NCBI GenBank assembly: GCA_037367355.1
Contig: CM074703.1
Coordinates: forward strand, 2,108,001-2,172,000
Direction of reading: 5' to 3'
DNA length: 64,000 nucleotides
Source of the DNA: Neoscytalidium dimidiatum
Lineage: Eukaryota > Ascomycota > Dothideomycetes > Botryosphaeriales > Botryosphaeriaceae
Shown: positions 53,283 through 64,000 of the stretch, one piece after another
Layout: each line of letters begins with the position of its first letter
Numbering within the stretch: the stretch's first letter is position 1
The notes under the pieces: model-generated
Database searches by the model: none
Told to the model about the DNA's origin: nothing
Seen by the model: the letters and a program-made list of their open reading frames with translations, nothing else
Position numbers and translations under genes: made by a program

Positions 53283-54853
53283 ATGGCCACTCCTCAACCC
53301 GTCAAACCCCTCCTCCTCCAGCCGACCCTCTCGGCCCTGCCGCCCATCCACCCGGGCGACCTCCGCGCGCAAACCCGCGCCCTCCTCGCCGCCAACGCGT
53401 CCACGATCCCGCTCCTCGTCGCGCTCGACGACGACCCGACCGGCACGCAGACGTGCCACGACATCCGCGTGCTGACCGTGTGGGACGTGGACACGCTGGC
53501 GGCCGAGTTCGCGGCCACGCGCGCCGGGTCGGGCTTCTTCATCCTGACCAACTCGCGCGCGCTGCACGCGCCCGACGCCCGCGCCCTCGTCGCCGAGATC
53601 TGCGCGAACCTGCGCGTCGCGAGCGAGCGCGCCGGCCGGGCCTTCGAGGTCGTGCTGCGCGGCGACTCGACGCTGCGCGGCCACTTCCCGGACGAGCCCG
53701 AGGTCGTGGAGGAGGCGTTGGGCGGGAGCAGCGCCTGGGTGCTCGCCCCGTTTTTCCTGCAGGGCGGCAGGTATACGATCGACGACGTGCATTATGTGGC
53801 CGAGGGGGATACGTTGGTGCCCGCGGGCGAGACGCCGTTTGCGAGGGACGCCACGTTTGGGTATAAGAACAGCAATTTGAGGGACTGGGTGGTGGAGAAG
53901 ACCGGGGAGAAGATCGCGAGGGAGAGGGTGGTGAGTTTGGGGCTGAAGGATATTAGGGAGGGAGGTCCGGATCGGATTGCGGAGCTGCTGGATGGATTTG
54001 AGAAAGGGTCTGTTGTCGTGGTCAATGCGGCGGCGGAGGAGGACATGGATGTGGTGGTCTTAGGACTACTGAAGGGTAAGTGGATGGACTTTTCCAGCTG
54101 GCGGATGTGTTTTGTGAAGTCCTGCTAATACAACTGGCCAGCCTCGTCAAAGGGAAAGCGCTTCCTTTTCCGGACAGCGGCAGCATTTGTCTCCGCACGA
54201 CTAGGTATATCTCCCATCCCTCCTATCTCGGCACAGCAGTTGCAGCTGTCTCGCGAGGCAGGTGGTTTGATCATTGCTGGCTCGTATGTTCCGAAGACTA
54301 CCGCGCAGCTGGAGGCTCTGATATCCAAGAGCGGCGACAAGCTTACAACGGTGACTATGGATGTGGAGAAACTTCTGGCTTCGTCAGACAGTGCTGCCGA
54401 AGTTATTGCACATGCGATCGCTGTTGCAGAAAGGGAGATTGCGCTGAGGCAGGATGTGCTTGTTATGACGAGCCGAAAGTTGATAGTTGGCGAGGATGCG
54501 AAGAAGAGCTTGGATATTGGATCTGTTGTAGCAGATGCGCTAGTAAAGTTCCTGCAGCAACTGAAGGTTAAGCCACGATACGTGATCGCAAAGGTTTGTC
54601 AATAGCCCACTATTGTCAACGCCGATGTCAAGCTAATTACTCGAATTAGGGCGGTATCACCTCGTCGGATATGGCAACCAAGGGCCTGAACATGAAGAAA
54701 GCGACGATAGTCGGACAGGCTGCTGCAGGAATTCCATTATGGCGTTGCGACGAGGACACTTGCAAGTATCCCGGACTACCGTATGTCGTCTTTCCTGGAA
54801 ATGTAGGTGGCACAGATACTCTCTATGATGTTGTTGAGGGCTGGAGAGTGTGA
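53283..54853 (+). CDS. Four-carbon acid sugar kinase (DUF1537 family)
   Basis: Kinase of the OtnK/DtnK family; bacterial members phosphorylate D-threonate or 3-oxo-tetronate ahead of decarboxylation or oxidation to DHAP. Exons 53283-54075, 54142-54593 and 54650-54853; introns 66 nt (GTAAGT...CCAG) and 56 nt (GTTTGT...TTAG). Product 482 residues, the full family length. The substrate-binding half shows VALDDDPTGTQTCHD near residue 45, RGDSTLRGHFPDEPE near 125 and APFFLQGGRYT near 160. The nucleotide-binding half has IIAGSYVPKTTAQLE near 320 and the glycine motif GGITSSDMA followed by VVFPGNVGGTDTL. The first 500 nt are far more GC-rich than the rest. An apparent 36-nt intron-like string at 54204-54239 is kept as coding, since frame and similarity continue through it. 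Confidence 0.88.
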
Positions 54854-55941
54854 GATGCCGCACATATGTAGCATAACTAAGTAGATGTAAGGAATATCGC
54901 TGAGTGAGAGGCGTGGAATGTTTGACTACATGGTGACATTTACGGCCCGGATTTTAAATCCCGCCGCTCGTGTGATCATCGGAAAAGCTTGACACTGTGC
55001 TTAACGAAGCACACAAACCTTCGGGTATATGTTCTTCCAAGGGCATTGTGTACACTTGTCGATTTGCGTGCTTGGTGGTAAATATATGGGCCGTGGTTTC
55101 GAACGGGGGGAATTCCAAGTTAATGAACGCGAATTTTGCGAACATGTACGGCTATAATCCTGAGCGAAGCCTGTCAATGTTCCTCTGGCTGACTAGCGGA
55201 ACCCTTTTTGAGTCGATCAGATCCCTCTCACTGAGCAAGCGAATTGCATGAGGGTATATAGGATTGCAATGACAAGGCTGTCTCGTGGGCAGTTGAAGCA
55301 GTCGCCCGCACACAAATCTTCAACCATATTCATGACATTTACATCCCGATAAACGTTTTAACTACCAATGAGACAGTCTTGTAGTTACAATGCTTTCGAA
55401 CCCGATCTCGTGGAAGCGCTAATTTGGTGTTCACCACAAACCATGTTTCAGTGTCATCGATCGACTTCCGAGACGTATCGTAATTTTTAAGTTTATAGAA
55501 CGAGTGCTTCTCGGAGGGTTTAGCAGCACAAGATCTAGTTTTCATTCGGCACGTTGAAATGGCTCCGAAATTGTTCAACCCCGCAAGACTTTCAATAGAG
55601 ATCGGGTGGACGAGAACCGCACAAATAGCAATTGCCAGAGGCCCGTGAATCATGGGTTATATGCAGAAAGGCAAGGAACCGGTTTAGGCTGCCGGCAGTT
55701 GACCCAACTGCCGAACCTTGTCCCTTTGCATCGAAGTTCCCCACCCGGCAGCCGATAAGATACGGCATTGCGGAGGGGCTAAAGCCGCAAGCCCTTTGCA
55801 CTGTCCACCCGAGCACTCCTACTCCGTTCTTCTCCGCATTTTCGCGAGTCACAACTCACCACCAACGTGTCCGCCTTTGCGGCGAGGGTTCTCCTTTCCT
55901 TTTCCCCACGCAAGCGCCGGTCACCGCACGCGCGAATCACA
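54854..55941. other. Intergenic, kinase 3' flank and UBA4 promoter
   Basis: 1.1 kb; AT-rich to about 55600. Short ORFs show no family resemblance. Nothing else seen. Confidence 0.5.
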
Positions 55942-57824
55942 ATGCCCATCGAATCGAGCATCGCGTCGCTGCAGCATGAAATTGCCTCGTGCGAACGCCA
56001 GCTGCAGCGCCTCAAGCAGCAGCTTGCGGAAGCCGAGTCCCGCGCCCAGTCATCTATTCCCGATACCTCCTTTCCCGCAGACGCTTTCCATGGCGACTTG
56101 AACCACAACACACAATTCTTAGGCGGTGCGCTAGGCGGTGGCCTGCCGGATGAGTGGCAGGCGGAGTTATGGGCAGTGCTGGAGCAGCCCGCGCAGAATA
56201 ATGAGCGCCGTAGGTGGCCTCTGGAGAAGGGGGAGTATAGGCGATACGGTAGACAGTTGATTATGCCTGAGGTTGGATTGCAAGGTATTAGCCTAATTTT
56301 CGCCTACCAGGAGGTCTGAGTACTGACGGGTGTTTTGGTGTGTAGGACAGTTACGGCTTCGCAATTCTGCAGTCCTCATAGTTGGTGCGGGTGGGCTGGG
56401 CTGTCCAGCTGCCGCGTACATTGCTGGTGCGGGCGTAGGAACGCTTGGAATCGTAGACGGTGATACGGTCGAGGAGTCGAATCTACACCGCCAGATCCTG
56501 CACAGCACTAGCAAAGTCGGCATGCCGAAGGTTGAGAGCGCACTGAAAAACTTAAAGTGGTCAGTATATAAGACAGCCCCGGATATGTCGGAAACCAGGC
56601 GGTTGACCAGGCCGTTACAGCCTTAATCCTAACGTAAAATACCACTCCTACAATACCAGACTGGACCCTCAAAATGTCCTTGAAATATTCTCCGAATATG
56701 ACCTCGTTTTGGACTGTACCGATACACCTGCGTCCCGCTATCTCATTTCAGATGCTTGCGTACTGTTGGGCAAGCCGCTTGTGTCAGCGTCAGCGCTGCG
56801 TACTGAAGGCCAGCTGATGGTGCTCAACAATCCGCCCCGGCCGCCTGGAGATCCGGATGGAGGCCCTTGCTACCGATGCGTCTTCCCGAAGCCTCCACCT
56901 GCCGAAAGCGTCATCAGCTGCGGAGATGGCGGTATCCTTGGGCCTGTCGTCGGTGTCATGGGTGTTCTCCAAGCACTCGAGGCAATAAAGCTGATCGCAG
57001 CGGGTATAGAGAAGCCGCAGTCACTATCGGCGGATATAATGATGGATATCGATGGTGCATCACCCAACAGGTTTGGCATGCAGCAGGCGACGGAGGCAAC
57101 AGGCAACAGACCCGCAAATAACAAGCCATCGCTGTTGCTCTTCTCCGCATATAGCAACCCGCAGTTCCGCAGCTTCGGCCTTCGAACCAGAAAGCCCAAG
57201 TGCGCCGCCTGCTCTGCCCAGGCAGCAGTGACGCCCGAGGCCTTGCTATCCGGCTCAATGGACTATGTGCAATTCTGCGGCGCTGTCAGCCCAGTCGATG
57301 CACTCGCGCCCGATGAGCGGATATCTGCAGTTGAGTACGAGCAAGCGCGCGTTGAACCCATAGCTAGCGGTGGATTCGGAAGCAGCCCACTGTCAAATGC
57401 GAGCTCTGGGTCGCAACATGTCCTTGTCGACGTCCGCGAAAAGGTGCAGTTCGACCTAGCTCACCTAGATGGAAGCATCAACATCCCATTTTCGGATATT
57501 GTCGCCACACCTATCCCTACAGCTACAACGCCCGCATCTGCTTCTACGCCTGCTACTCCTGCTACGGGTAGTTCTGCTTCGCCTGCTTCGCCAAACCAAG
57601 CGAATAGTGGCGAAGAACAGTCTTCGTGGCTCGCTCAGCTCCAGCATCTGCCTGCTGAACAGCCCATCGTTGTGACTTGCCGGTTAGGCAATGATTCGCA
57701 ATTAGCCGTGCGCAAAATGAAAGCGCTTGGATTGGATGAAGGTGGTAAGAGGAAGATCGTTGATGTAAAAGGAGGGTTGAAAGCCTGGAGAGAGACTGTG
57801 GATGCAGATTTCCCGGATTACTGA
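55942..57824 (+). CDS. UBA4: UBA4/MOCS3 adenylyltransferase and sulfurtransferase
   Basis: E1-like enzyme that adenylates and thiocarboxylates Urm1 for tRNA wobble-uridine thiolation, and activates the small molybdopterin synthase subunit for cofactor synthesis (CnxF in Aspergillus). Exons 55942-56284, 56346-56559 and 56621-57824, both introns 61 nt; 586 residues. An N-terminal coiled segment ([22 protein letters not shown]) precedes the E1 domain: [17 protein letters not shown] motif [42 protein letters not shown]. Zinc cysteines are CYRCVF and CAACSAQ. The C-terminal rhodanese domain has the persulfide Cys539 in [10 protein letters not shown]. An 40-residue Ala/Pro/Ser/Thr insert near residue 485 splits the rhodanese domain and makes the protein longer than usual. 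Confidence 0.92.
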
Positions 57825-59802
57825 ATGATCCCGTTCTTGAAGTTATTCTACGATCTTATTCTTGCTCCAGCGAGCGTCCATTCTGTTCTGATATCCCATC
57901 TTCATTCGATGCGTTGGCGCCTGAAAGCATAGTATAGTTTCCCTGTATTCATTCTACTCTAGCGACTCCATGGTCAAATCCTGAGTTGGAGAGCCTGCTA
58001 AAAATGCTTTCTATCATGTCCATAATCTTTTTTTTTTTTTCATATTCTGCGCAAGCATTTCGAGTTCTGGCTTCTCTCACCATCATTAGCAGGCGTCCAA
58101 TGCGTCCTGAGAGGTTTTCAGTCTTCAGTCACCCATATAAGGCACCAAGGCTGCTCTTCGAAAGTGCAACCCCCCACGCTCGCTCCATTGCACTGCCTCT
58201 CTTTTCACCCCTTCCTCGCAGTCCGCCTCGCCATTGTCTCACTCAAGATCTGTCATCCCGTCCCCTCGCATTTCTCTCCGTTATCATAATTATCCCGATG
58301 GGGATGACTGAGTAGTGAAAGGGCGGCAGTCAGCGCAAATCGAAAACGCTGCGTCAGTGAACATGGTCATCTGGCGCAGCCCTTTCGTCACCAGAAACTT
58401 TCCTCCTTCTTTAGGCGTTTGAACCCAGGACTGCTTCTTTCCCGGCAGAGAGCAGCAGCAGCCGTCCCGCTTCCCCGGCGCGGACCGTATCCGTGCTGGT
58501 GTGTGTGTGTGTTGGTGTCGCCACCTGACAAACCGGGAAGAGGCAGGCGGCTAAGCTGAGGAAAATAGGCAACCGCGTATCACTTGCGTCGCCCAAGTTT
58601 TGCCACTCGACTTGCCATGACCGGCATCACCAGCGTTACTGCCTGTTGCGCCTCAGTATCACGGACGGAGGCTTGGACAGCGTGGTCCGTATGGATGCGT
58701 GGAGTTGCAGTTCGCAATGTCCCCCACAAGCCTCACTCTTCGCATGCAACAGAGAAAGTCCAAAGAAGGGCCGAACCCGAATGCAAATCGTTGCACCCAC
58801 CCGTCATTCCGTCAAATGGCTTCTCGCGCCGCCTCTTGCCTAGCACCTCTCGCCCGAGTCCCCCGAGCCAGTCAGAGACGAGTGTTCAAAGGGTTCCAGA
58901 AGGAAAAGGAAAGCAAAGAAAGATAGGGCCACCCGTACTACACCTTTCCCTCCCGTCGCGTGGACGCTCGGACTTCGCATATGCCAGATGGATGCTGTGC
59001 TGCCCTGAGCGCCACCGGGCAATCTGGCATAATCCGATACAGGCACCGTTTCTATCCTCCCTTTTCTCCCGGCCCTGTCGCATCAATGTTCCCTGTCCCC
59101 CTTTCACTTCACTAGCCTTTTTTTTTTTCTTTTCTTTCGTCGCCTTCTCTCCCCTTCCTGCTGCCGTTAGGTTATTTTAGCTCCCCTCGCGGGTGCGCTG
59201 AACGTAAGAAAATCGTCATGCATCATGAGAACGAGGCACGGCCAGCTCGCCGCGTGGCCTTTTTGAAATTCAAATCCTTTTTTCTTTTTGGCCTTCATGC
59301 TTTATTTTTTCCTTTGGGGATCCCGGGTGCTTGGGGCGCATGAACGTTTCGGGGTAGCTCCCGTCGCGCGCACACGCACACGCACACGCGAGATGGTGAT
59401 TATGATGATGGATTTCGGTCCCTTTTTTATTTTTTCTTGATCATGCACGGACGAAATAAAAAAGGTACCAGCACTCGATACGAGAGGGCCGTGCGCGTGG
59501 GTGGCCGGGTAGTCATAGCGAACGAACGGGCGAGTTGAGGCGACTTTCGGGTTCCCCGTCGTCATCGCACGCCGTGCCTATGTCCTTGATCTCATCTCCT
59601 CTTCGTTGATCTTGTATTTTTCTTTTCTTCATGCGATTTGCTTCAATGCTTGCAGCACATTAGCTGCTCACTGCTGGACCAGCGATCCCGACATGCGAAT
59701 TTCCTTCTTGGAAAAGAAAAGATGAATGTAGAGGGAAAGAAACCGGCGGAAAGTTTAAAGGAGCGGCTCGATACCCGAGCACGCAGTCGAACCGCCGCAC
59801 GC

Positions 59803-59828
59803 CGCCGCCGCCGCCGCCGCCGCCGCCA
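59803..59828. repeat. (GCC)n trinucleotide repeat
   Basis: Run of CGC/GCC triplets on the + strand in the gene-poor region; would encode Arg or Ala/Pro runs, but no gene frame is supported here. Confidence 0.9.
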
Positions 59829-60754
59829 CGACAAGGACGGCACGGGAAGCTCGCAGAGAAGGGGGACTCGGCGCACGTATTGTACGTAGGGTGGTGCCCG
59901 AAACCCAACGCGGCACACCTGCAGCGGTTCGTTACGAGTAACGGCGGTGGTACCTGGGTGTGACATCGATTCGAAAGTAGCCGGGGATCCGCGGGAAAAG
60001 AAATAAGCCACGGGATCCATCACACCGGCGCGCTTGTGGGAAGTCGTCCGCCGGCCGGCCGGGGCAAAAGCAAGCCATCAAGCAAGCAGGCGAGATTCAG
60101 GAAGCACGGACGGCTGGTACGCTAGGCCCGGGGAGAAGAGGGAAGAAAAGGCGGGTTCGAAAGCTAACTGGCTAGTACGCTTCCTGGCTCCGGCGCGGCA
60201 AGGGAATGTCTTGCTGTCGGCGTAGTCGTTGTGTCGTCCACTACTGGCTGCGTCAAAAAAGGTAGATAGATACGAAGTATGAGTCACAGCATTTGGCTTT
60301 CCTGCAAGTGGCTTACGCGGTATCGTCTTGACACGCCTGCCTGCTGATGCCAGCTGGCTAGCGAGCAAAAAAATCAAGCAGGCCGCGTGCTCATGTGCCC
60401 GGGCGAAGTCCGAAAGGAACGGATGAGCAGGACCGGCGCGCCGCAGCACGTACATGGTACGCATCCCGAGGGCAAGATGAAGGGCGAAAAATGGTGGAAG
60501 GGATCAGGGATATATAGCGATTGTCGAAGCCACACTGGCCCCGGACCTTGCACTTGTTGCGTATTCGCGACTGTGATATGCTCGTTTGGTGTGGGTGTCG
60601 GGCCAACTTCATAGCTGTGCTAGGCCGCGAAGTGGCTGCGCGTTGGTAAGTAATACCCAAGGGTGCTGTTAGCTCGCGGAAGTGCCGTGGGAAACTTTAT
60701 TACCGAAACGGCTCTGCTGCATTGATGCTGGTGCTTGTGCTCTCTCGCCGTCAC

Positions 60755-60800
60755 CGCCGCCGCCGCCGCCGCCGCCGCTGCCGCTGCTGCTGCTGCTGCG
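60755..60800. repeat. (GCC)n/(GCT)n trinucleotide repeat
   Basis: About 46 nt of CCG triplets grading into CTG triplets. A minus-strand ORF with a poly-Ala tract across it is most likely an artefact of the repeat. Confidence 0.9.
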
Positions 60801-62031
60801 CCCCGACTTGCCGCCGCAAGTCCGTGGGCCTGATTGATTGATAATACCTTAATGTCGGCGCTTCTCCTCAGACAAGGCTGACTGATGGTGGTTTCGACGA
60901 CGAGAGAAGAGATCAGAAGAGTCCTGAAAGTTCTCTTTTGACGTCGAGTGCACGTGGCGGCACGTCTCATAGCTGCTTCATGTAGATTCAGCTGCAATGA
61001 GGTCACTTGTCCACTTGCTTCGATGGCTGTTGATGGAGCGTCGCATACAAGGATCACAATTTTTGCTACGATCGATCAAGATCATTCTTTGAAAGAAGTC
61101 GTGAATCGGAATTTTTGTTTTTTCTAAGATTTGAGAGAAGGTGCGATTACGTTGAAAAGAACAAAAGGAATTCATAACCATCACCAAGAAGCAGCCAGTG
61201 CTTGGAAAAGAGCCATCCATCCAACCCGAGTGAAAACCCAAATCGTTTCCGTCCCATTTTCCATCCCTTCCCGTAGGAAGAAGTACCCGCCATGACATGT
61301 ATCCTGTTTTCTTTCCCGAAAACACAAGGAAAAGGAAAAACCAAAGCGAGAACGGCCATGAGAAAGATCCTGCCATAGAAAGGTATATCCCAAACCGTCA
61401 TGATATAAAGCACGCCATGCAGGTATAGTTCTTCATGCAGGAAGATGGTATAAAAGAGAGAAAACAAGACCGGAAAACATTGGACCAAACCCGAGCCGTT
61501 TTTGCATGACCATAGCTAAGAACATGAGATGACCTCCAAACAATTGTAAAGCAGTGCAGCAGCTCTTCACCCAATGCAGCCCGCGAGAGCAGCAAAAGGC
61601 AGACGGGGTATAACAATTTTGTCCGCGGGAGAAAGGTATCTTGCAAGAGGAAAAAAGAAAAGATGAAAGACAAAAGCCGACCGAAATGTAATATAGTACA
61701 GGGTTTTTTGAAGTTTTGGGGTATCGCTGGTATCGCGCACGGAACCCAGAAACGAGAACGCCTGTGCTGAGAAAGACAAGTGGAAACAAACCCAAGGTAT
61801 GCAAAGGGTGGTTATACAAGAAGCGAAGGCAGATAACAGTAAAGGAAATAACGATAAGGAAAATCGTGATTAAAATGCGATAGAGCGCGAGGCAAGAGCG
61901 TAGATGTGGTGAAGCGAAGTGAGCCGAGAGGAGGACACGCCAGGCCCGACCCTGGGGCTGAACGGTCCAAGGTTGTGTCGAGACGGGATCAGACGAGACG
62001 ATCGCCGAGGTGCGTGAGGCGCAGCAGAGGC

Positions 62032-62889
62032 TTAGTGGCGACCCTTGGAGGAGCCCTGAAGATCATCCATGTGGTTGCACATGGCAACAAACAGGTCGAA
62101 GAAGAGCTTGCCACCGTGCTCCATCTCGTTCTGCATCGTTCCGCTGCGCTTGAAGGTGTGGCGAGAGCGAATGATGAGGGCGAGGTAGTGGGCACGCAGC
62201 TTGCTGTCGGTATCGGGCGTGTTGGCATAGGCGTAGCGAGCGGAAGCCAGGATGGTGCTGCACTGGATGCCGGACTGCAGACCCTGCTTGCGAAGAGCGA
62301 GACGCTTGAGCTCATCGAGTCCGTACTTCTCGGCGGTGCAGTAGAGGACGGTGTCCTTGAGGATCATGCCGTGGCCATTAACGTAGACGGTGGTCTCGCC
62401 TTGGCTGGCATCCTCGAGACGCCAGCTGTTCCTCTTCTTGTCGTGCTCCAGACGGGGGTAGTAGTCGCCCTTGTACAGGTACTCCAGGACGGAAGAGAAG
62501 ACCTCGGGCTCCTCGTCAGGAAGGTCGATACGCCTGGCAGAGGAGTTGAAGAACTGGCCCTTGCAGACGGCTTGGAAGTAGGGTGAATGGCAGAGAACGT
62601 CCTCGTGGGCAGCGAAGAGGCGTTGGTCCCGACCAACGCAGATGGTGATGATGGCCGAAGTCAAAGAGCTGGGATGGGGTTTGGTTAGCGGTGATCAGAG
62701 GGAAGCAAGCAGTGAGATGGAGATGACTTACGGGCTGTTGGCGCCGCTCGAAGGGGTGGACTTGACTTCGGTCTCCATCCGGCGGGTCATGGAGGGAGTG
62801 TGGCTGACGGACATCTTCCTCTTGCCGGAGGACTCCTTGCCCACGCGGTGTTGGGAGACGCTAGCAGCACGTCGCCGGGAGCTGAACAT
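62032..62889 (-). CDS. BTB/POZ domain protein
   Basis: BTB domains mediate dimerisation and adaptor contacts, often for cullin-3 ubiquitin ligases or transcription. Exons 62889-62732 and 62668-62032, with a 63-nt intron (GTAAGT...CCAG; CTAAC branch); 264 residues. Residues 1-53 are basic and Ser-rich (MFSSRRRAASVSQHRVG...SSGKRKMSVSH). The BTB fold begins near 58: IITICVGRDQRLFAAHEDVL, CHSPYFQAVCKGQF, RIDLPDEEPEVFSSVLEYLYKGDYYP. The C-terminal part is helical (KYGLDELKRLALRKQGLQ, YANTPDTDSKLRAHYLALII). No Kelch, MATH or zinc finger follows, so the partner is unknown. Codon use is biased to C/G-ending triplets, suggesting good expression. Confidence 0.87.
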
Positions 62890-64000
62890 GGTGGCGTCTG
62901 TGTGTGATGGTGTTCTCGAAGGTCTTGGTCGTCGATCCGCTGGAGGGAAAGCGGATTAGGATGGGTGGGCCAGCCGCCTTTATAAGATGGACGAGACAGG
63001 CAGCACTGGGCAGCTACAGGGCTGACGGAGATCGGTGGACCTAGGCAGCACTTCGGCGCAGTGGAAAGGAGGGCTCGGGAGGGAAGGCCTCAGACGCAGC
63101 CTCTGCACGGTCCTATATAACTACGACCGTGGGAGCAAGCTATGACCCGTGGCGAGCGGCGCACAGATGCGTGGGGGAGGTGATTGGACGCGTCGCACGG
63201 GCGAGACACGAAAACGCGATATCAGGTGCCTCGGGGCTGACTCAATACGTGACTCGTCTCGGTAAGGACTGGAACGGCTAGCACCCTGGAAGCTGGGGCG
63301 CGGGAAATGGAGGGAACAAGGGCGGTGCGGCGGCGCAGTGCAAGGGGGTGGTGGGCTGGGACTGGAGTCGGGGGAGACGGGTGTGCCAGGGGGTTGGTGT
63401 GGTAGGCTAGCTAGGTTTCACGCAGGCTGCGGCTTGCACGAAAACGGATTCTGGGCTCTGCAGGTCGACGTTGGGCATGGCGCCGCATTAAATGCCTGGC
63501 GAGGGCTCACCGCTGCGCAGCAAACAGCACGATAGGGACTGACACGGAGATGATGGCCGCCAAAATTTTTTCACACATGCTGGTGATGCGCAGAGGACAG
63601 CGCATCGGCTGCCTCCTGCGGGACCCTGCAAGCCGGGTCACCGCGTCCGAGCCACCCCGGCCGGCGCGCCTGAAGCAGCCTAGCAGCGCTCCTCTTCCGC
63701 CCTCCGAGCAGGGGTCGGCGCCCCCCCACAGCGCGCCCGCCAAGCCTGAGGCCCGCGCGCTGCAGCCGATCGCTCGTTTTGCACGCGGCTCGCCTGCCTG
63801 TCGCGTCCGCCCAGTTTCACCGTCTCTTGTCGCCCGCCGCGCCCCGTCCAATTGCGCCCGTCCGACGCCCTCACCGCACGCCTGAACACCACCATGCGGC
63901 CCGATGTTCAGAAATCTCTGCGACACATATACACGTACGCGCCGCGAGCAGGAGTGAGGCAGACTCACCACCGGTGACTGTGCGTGTCGTGCCGTTGCAC
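62890..64000. other. BTB gene upstream region to window end
   Basis: Contains the TATA-like element above and a second TATATA-like string near 63113-63119. Beyond about 63500 the sequence is GC-rich; a minus-strand 154-codon ORF (63507-63971) is unsupported. No further gene recognised. Confidence 0.45.
62977..62986 (-). promoter_or_regulatory. TATA-like element of BTB gene
   Basis: Minus-strand CTTATAAAGG, about 88 nt upstream of the ATG at 62889, is well placed for a core promoter. Confidence 0.5.

Larger units (their letters stand above)
57825..62031. other. 4.2-kb region without recognised gene
   Basis: Largest gap in the window. It contains GT repeats (58499-58512), CA-rich CACACG repeats (59368-59390), two CCG/GCC arrays (about 59803-59828 and 60757-60800), and many T-rich runs. 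Positions 61000-62031 are A-rich on the + strand, which fits a long 3' untranslated region for the BTB gene. Several 60-200-codon ORFs on both strands lack motifs and biased codon use; a lncRNA or an unrecognised small gene is not excluded. Confidence 0.5.

Noticed and set aside
54204..54239. Intron-like string (GTATAT...CACAG) in the DUF1537 kinase
   Set aside because: Only 36 nt, in frame, and the translated residues continue the family (ARLGISPIPPISAQQ).
58584..59180. 198-codon + strand ORF in the gene-poor region
   Set aside because: No recognisable motif, poor codon bias and a tail from a poly-pyrimidine tract; unsupported.
60620..61057. 145-codon minus-strand ORF with poly-Ala
   Set aside because: The Ala run is the GCC/GCT repeat; flanks show no similarity.
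63507..63971. 154-codon minus-strand ORF near the window end
   Set aside because: Arg/Gly/Ala-rich translation of GC-rich DNA without any motif.

Overview
This is a gene-dense nuclear window from a filamentous ascomycete (Pezizomycotina; the exact class cannot be fixed from sequence alone, but the gene set fits Dothideomycetes or a relative). The evidence is many short introns (48-66 nt; a minority reach about 100-440 nt) with GTAAGT-type donors, CTAAC/CTGAC branch points close to the acceptor, no polycistrons, and fungal families such as White collar-2, a fungal-type GT31, GH64 and fungal ATG2. I recognise 21 protein genes and one pseudogene in 64 kb. I found no tRNA, rRNA, CRISPR or intact transposon.

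Layout: Artemis-like nuclease with an unresolved 5' end (+, ~747-2720); COP9 subunit 7 (-, 3572-4496); copper P-type ATPase (+, 5523-9071); ATG2 (-, 10306-16714); ADGF/CECR1-type adenosine deaminase (+, 17547-19391); secreted protein of unknown function (-, 19840-20721); CSN12-like PCI protein (-, 21413-22917); ribosomal protein eL20 (+, 23292-24248); PTS1 enoyl-CoA hydratase/isomerase (-, 24442-25564); GH64 beta-1,3-glucanase (-, 27456-28703); unknown conserved-looking protein (-, 30365-31498); TFIIA large subunit (-, 32948-34668); SRA-YDG protein (-, 35666-37072); decayed GT31 glycosyltransferase (+, 37862-39364); SLX9 (+, 39822-40461); White collar-2 (-, 41148-42772); RAD50 (+, 43391-47665); GH5 exo-beta-1,3-glucanase (+, 49605-51061); D-erythronate dehydrogenase-like enzyme (-, 51401-52375); DUF1537 acid-sugar kinase (+, 53283-54853); UBA4/MOCS3 (+, 55942-57824); BTB/POZ protein (-, 62032-62889). 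The 4.2 kb between UBA4 and the BTB gene is the largest stretch without a recognisable gene.

Most genes are unrelated housekeeping genes. The one clear functional pair is the divergent dehydrogenase/DUF1537 kinase couple at 51.4-54.9 kb, which looks like two steps of four-carbon acid-sugar (erythronate/threonate) catabolism arranged around a shared promoter. Other points of interest are a predicted 2-nt exon in RAD50 that splits the start codon, five length-3n introns without stop codons that make naive ORFs too long, a glycosyltransferase gene killed mainly by transition-type nonsense changes beside a methyl-DNA-reader (SRA) gene, and a palindrome nested inside an inverted repeat upstream of the secreted-protein gene. 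Intron boundaries given here were worked out by eye from splice consensus, reading-frame continuity and family conservation, not from transcripts.
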